A DNA stretch of 64,000 nt from Gammaproteobacteria bacterium (lineage in GTDB: Bacteria > Pseudomonadota > Gammaproteobacteria > HK1), in assembly GCA_021773795.1 (NCBI GenBank), contig JAJFJT010000003.1:1-64000 (forward strand). The letters are read 5' to 3'. This document shows positions 62,802-64,000 of this stretch, in pieces. Under the pieces are notes generated by a model that was not told the DNA's origin, did no database searches, and saw only the letters and a list, made by a program, of their open reading frames with translations. The stretch's first letter is position 1, and each line of letters opens with the position of its first letter. Made by a program: the position numbers and the translations under genes.

Positions 62802-63640
62802 CTCTGATCGAAGCGCATGGAGAAGTCGATACTTTGCAGGTGTTTGGTTAAGGCGCCTACGGAGATATAGTCGATGCCGGTGTCGGCGAGTACCCGCAGT
62901 TCATCCAGATGGACGTTGCCGGAGACTTCGATCTTGAGCTGTCCACCATTGAGAGATACGGCTCTGTGCACGTCAGGCAGGCTGAAATTGTCGAGCATGA
63001 CGATGTCTGCGCCTGCCGCCAACGCTTCGCGAAATTCTTCCATATTTTCAACCTCCACCTCTAGGGGCAAATCTGCGTGCATACTCCGTGCCCGCTCCAC
63101 GGCCGTGGTGATGGATCCCGCCGCTTCAATGTGATTTTCCTTGATGAGGAAGGCATCAAACAGGCCAATGCGATGGTTGTGGGCACCGCCGCAGCGCACC
63201 GCATATTTTTGTGCCGTTCTGAGGCCCGGGATGGTCTTGCGCGTGTCGAGTATGCGGACGGGGGTATCAGCCACCGCCTGTGCATAACGGTGAGCCGTGG
63301 TGGCCGTTCCCGAGAGGGTTTGGAGAAAATTGAGTGCGGCACGTTCGCCACTGAGCAGCGCTCGGGCGCGACCGTGAAGCGAGAACACCGGTTCATCTGG
63401 AGATAGCTGTTCACCATCTTGCCGATGCCAGCGGATCTCGGTGCCGGGATCTATCTGCCGGAAGACTTCATCCACCCAGGCGCGACCACAGAGCACGGCC
63501 GACTCGCGACTGATGATGGTAGCCTCGGCGTTTTTTGCCGGTTCAATGAGGGCGGCGGTAACATCTCCATGGCCCAGATCCTCGGCGAGGGCCAGGCTCA
63601 CTACCTGGGCAATGTCATTGGGTAATAGGATTTTGCTCAT
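62798..63640 (-). CDS. nadC: Nicotinate-nucleotide pyrophosphorylase (carboxylating)
   Basis: This 280-aa quinolinate phosphoribosyltransferase makes nicotinate mononucleotide in NAD synthesis. AEDLGHGDVTAALI is near residue 19, then GERAALNFLQTLSGTATTAHRYAQAV, LDTRKTIPGLRTAQKYAVRCGGAHNHRIGLFDAFLIKENHI and VEVENMEEFREALAAGADIVMLDNF. Length and all motifs are standard. ATG at 63640. Confidence 0.98.
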   Translation of the reverse strand: MSKILLPNDIAQVVSLALAEDLGHGDVTAALIEPAKNAEATIISRESAVLCGRAWVDEVFRQIDPGTEIRWHRQDGEQLSPDEPVFSLHGRARALLSGERAALNFLQTLSGTATTAHRYAQAVADTPVRILDTRKTIPGLRTAQKYAVRCGGAHNHRIGLFDAFLIKENHIEAAGSITTAVERARSMHADLPLEVEVENMEEFREALAAGADIVMLDNFSLPDVHRAVSLNGGQLKIEVSGNVHLDELRVLADTGIDYISVGALTKHLQSIDFSMRFDQS

Positions 63641-63801
63641 ATTCTGCTGCCAGTAGGAATTTGATGAGGGATTGTAAGGCTTCCCGGCGGGCTAAAAAAG
63701 AAGCGGAGAGGGCTGCGGTTGAGGCTATCGGGCCTTTATAATGGGGCAAATTATCCGGTTCCATAAATTCCGGTCGGCGGCCTGCTTTCAAAAGGGCATC
63801 A

Positions 63802-64000
63802 ATGCGAATTTTTTTCTCCACCCTGGGTGGCAGTCTGCGGGACCTGGCGCCCATTTTCCTGACCATCGCGGTCTTCCAGCTACTCATATTGCGCCAGCCG
63901 ATTCCGGATCTGGGTGCCTTGTTGAGCGGGCTGGTGCTAGTGGTCCTTGGCCTTACCCTGTTTATCCAGGGGCTCGAACTCGGGCTCTTTCCCCTGGGTG
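63802..64000 (+). CDS. DUF1538 family membrane protein (truncated by window)
   Basis: The first 66 residues are visible. [35 protein letters not shown], then [27 protein letters not shown], matches the first repeat of DUF1538, a polytopic inner-membrane family of uncertain function. The frame is open to the window end. Confidence 0.82.
   Translation, partial: MRIFFSTLGGSLRDLAPIFLTIAVFQLLILRQPIPDLGALLSGLVLVVLGLTLFIQGLELGLFPLG

Noticed and set aside
1-64000. CRISPR array, tRNA, rRNA or prophage
   Set aside because: No regularly spaced repeats, no tRNA or rRNA-like sequence and no phage structural genes were recognised by eye. A tRNAscan or Infernal run was not possible.

Overview
The window looks like a chromosomal segment of a moderately GC-rich, aerobic or facultative gammaproteobacterium. 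Support for this comes from gene families I recognise: DUF3301, a CsiV-like protein, HpnM/MlaA, DUF938, the DUF815 ATPase, a NudE-type Nudix protein, and hpt beside an MTA/MTI phosphorylase. The organism makes hopanoids (hpnN, hpnA, hpnH, hpnM), carries a cytosolic group 3b [NiFe]-hydrogenase, and has an unusual carbon/phosphorus gene set. A chemolithotrophic, sulfur-oxidiser-like lifestyle would fit, but that is inference. I saw no rRNA, tRNA or CRISPR array.

Layout. (1) 1-9.5 kb, minus strand: a group 3b NAD(P)-linked hydrogenase locus, in transcription order beta, cNMP-binding protein, gamma, small subunit, large subunit, maturation protease, a short HypA, HypF, HypC, HypD (cut by the window edge). 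A roughly 240-bp element with terminal inverted repeats sits inside the operon and supplies the start codon of the small subunit. Related repeats lie on both sides of the structural genes (4.6 and 10.1 kb). (2) 9.7-20.4 kb: DUF3301, the hopanoid genes hpnN-hpnA, an M48 protease with an SH3-domain partner, dxs, hpnH, hpnM and mlaA. (3) 20.4-31.8 kb: housekeeping and accessory genes, namely a possible PilZ-type protein, DUF815 ATPase, hpt and MTA/MTI phosphorylase, an EmrAB-like exporter, a universal stress protein, a Na/Pi cotransporter, two methyltransferases and a CsiV-like protein. (4) 31.8-36 kb: mfd and a DeoR-type repressor.

(5) 36-60 kb holds the most interesting region, two linked blocks that share a rare pair of genes. 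Block A (36.2-45.3 kb, all plus strand, divergent from deoR) encodes two 2-oxoacid-dehydrogenase E1 alpha/beta pairs, a full-length transketolase-like protein, a D-2-hydroxyacid dehydrogenase, a lambda-crystallin-type 3-hydroxyacid dehydrogenase and one lipoyl E2; there is no E3. After a PPTase and a gamma-glutamyltransferase, block B (48.3-57.7 kb) encodes a PhnD/PhnC/PhnE/PhnE-type ABC importer, a major facilitator transporter, a second D-2-hydroxyacid dehydrogenase, a second transketolase-like protein and a phosphonatase-like HAD hydrolase. It is followed by a DUF47 (PhoU-like) protein and a PiT phosphate transporter. Most transcription units in block B end in strong intrinsic terminators, and their codon use looks like that of highly expressed genes.

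Working hypothesis (inference): an oxyanion or phosphonate-type compound is imported. Its carbon is processed by TPP-dependent carbon-carbon chemistry (the transketolase-like enzymes), hydroxyacid dehydrogenases and a lipoyl E1/E2 system. A phosphonatase-like HAD enzyme may release Pi, which PiT and Na/Pi carriers could move. The transketolases appear to lack a sugar-phosphate-binding His, and the second E1 beta has Met where the catalytic His should be, so the chemistry may not be canonical.

(6) 60.3-64 kb: a GcvA-like LysR regulator, an EamA permease, a Nudix hydrolase, nadC and the start of a DUF1538 membrane protein.
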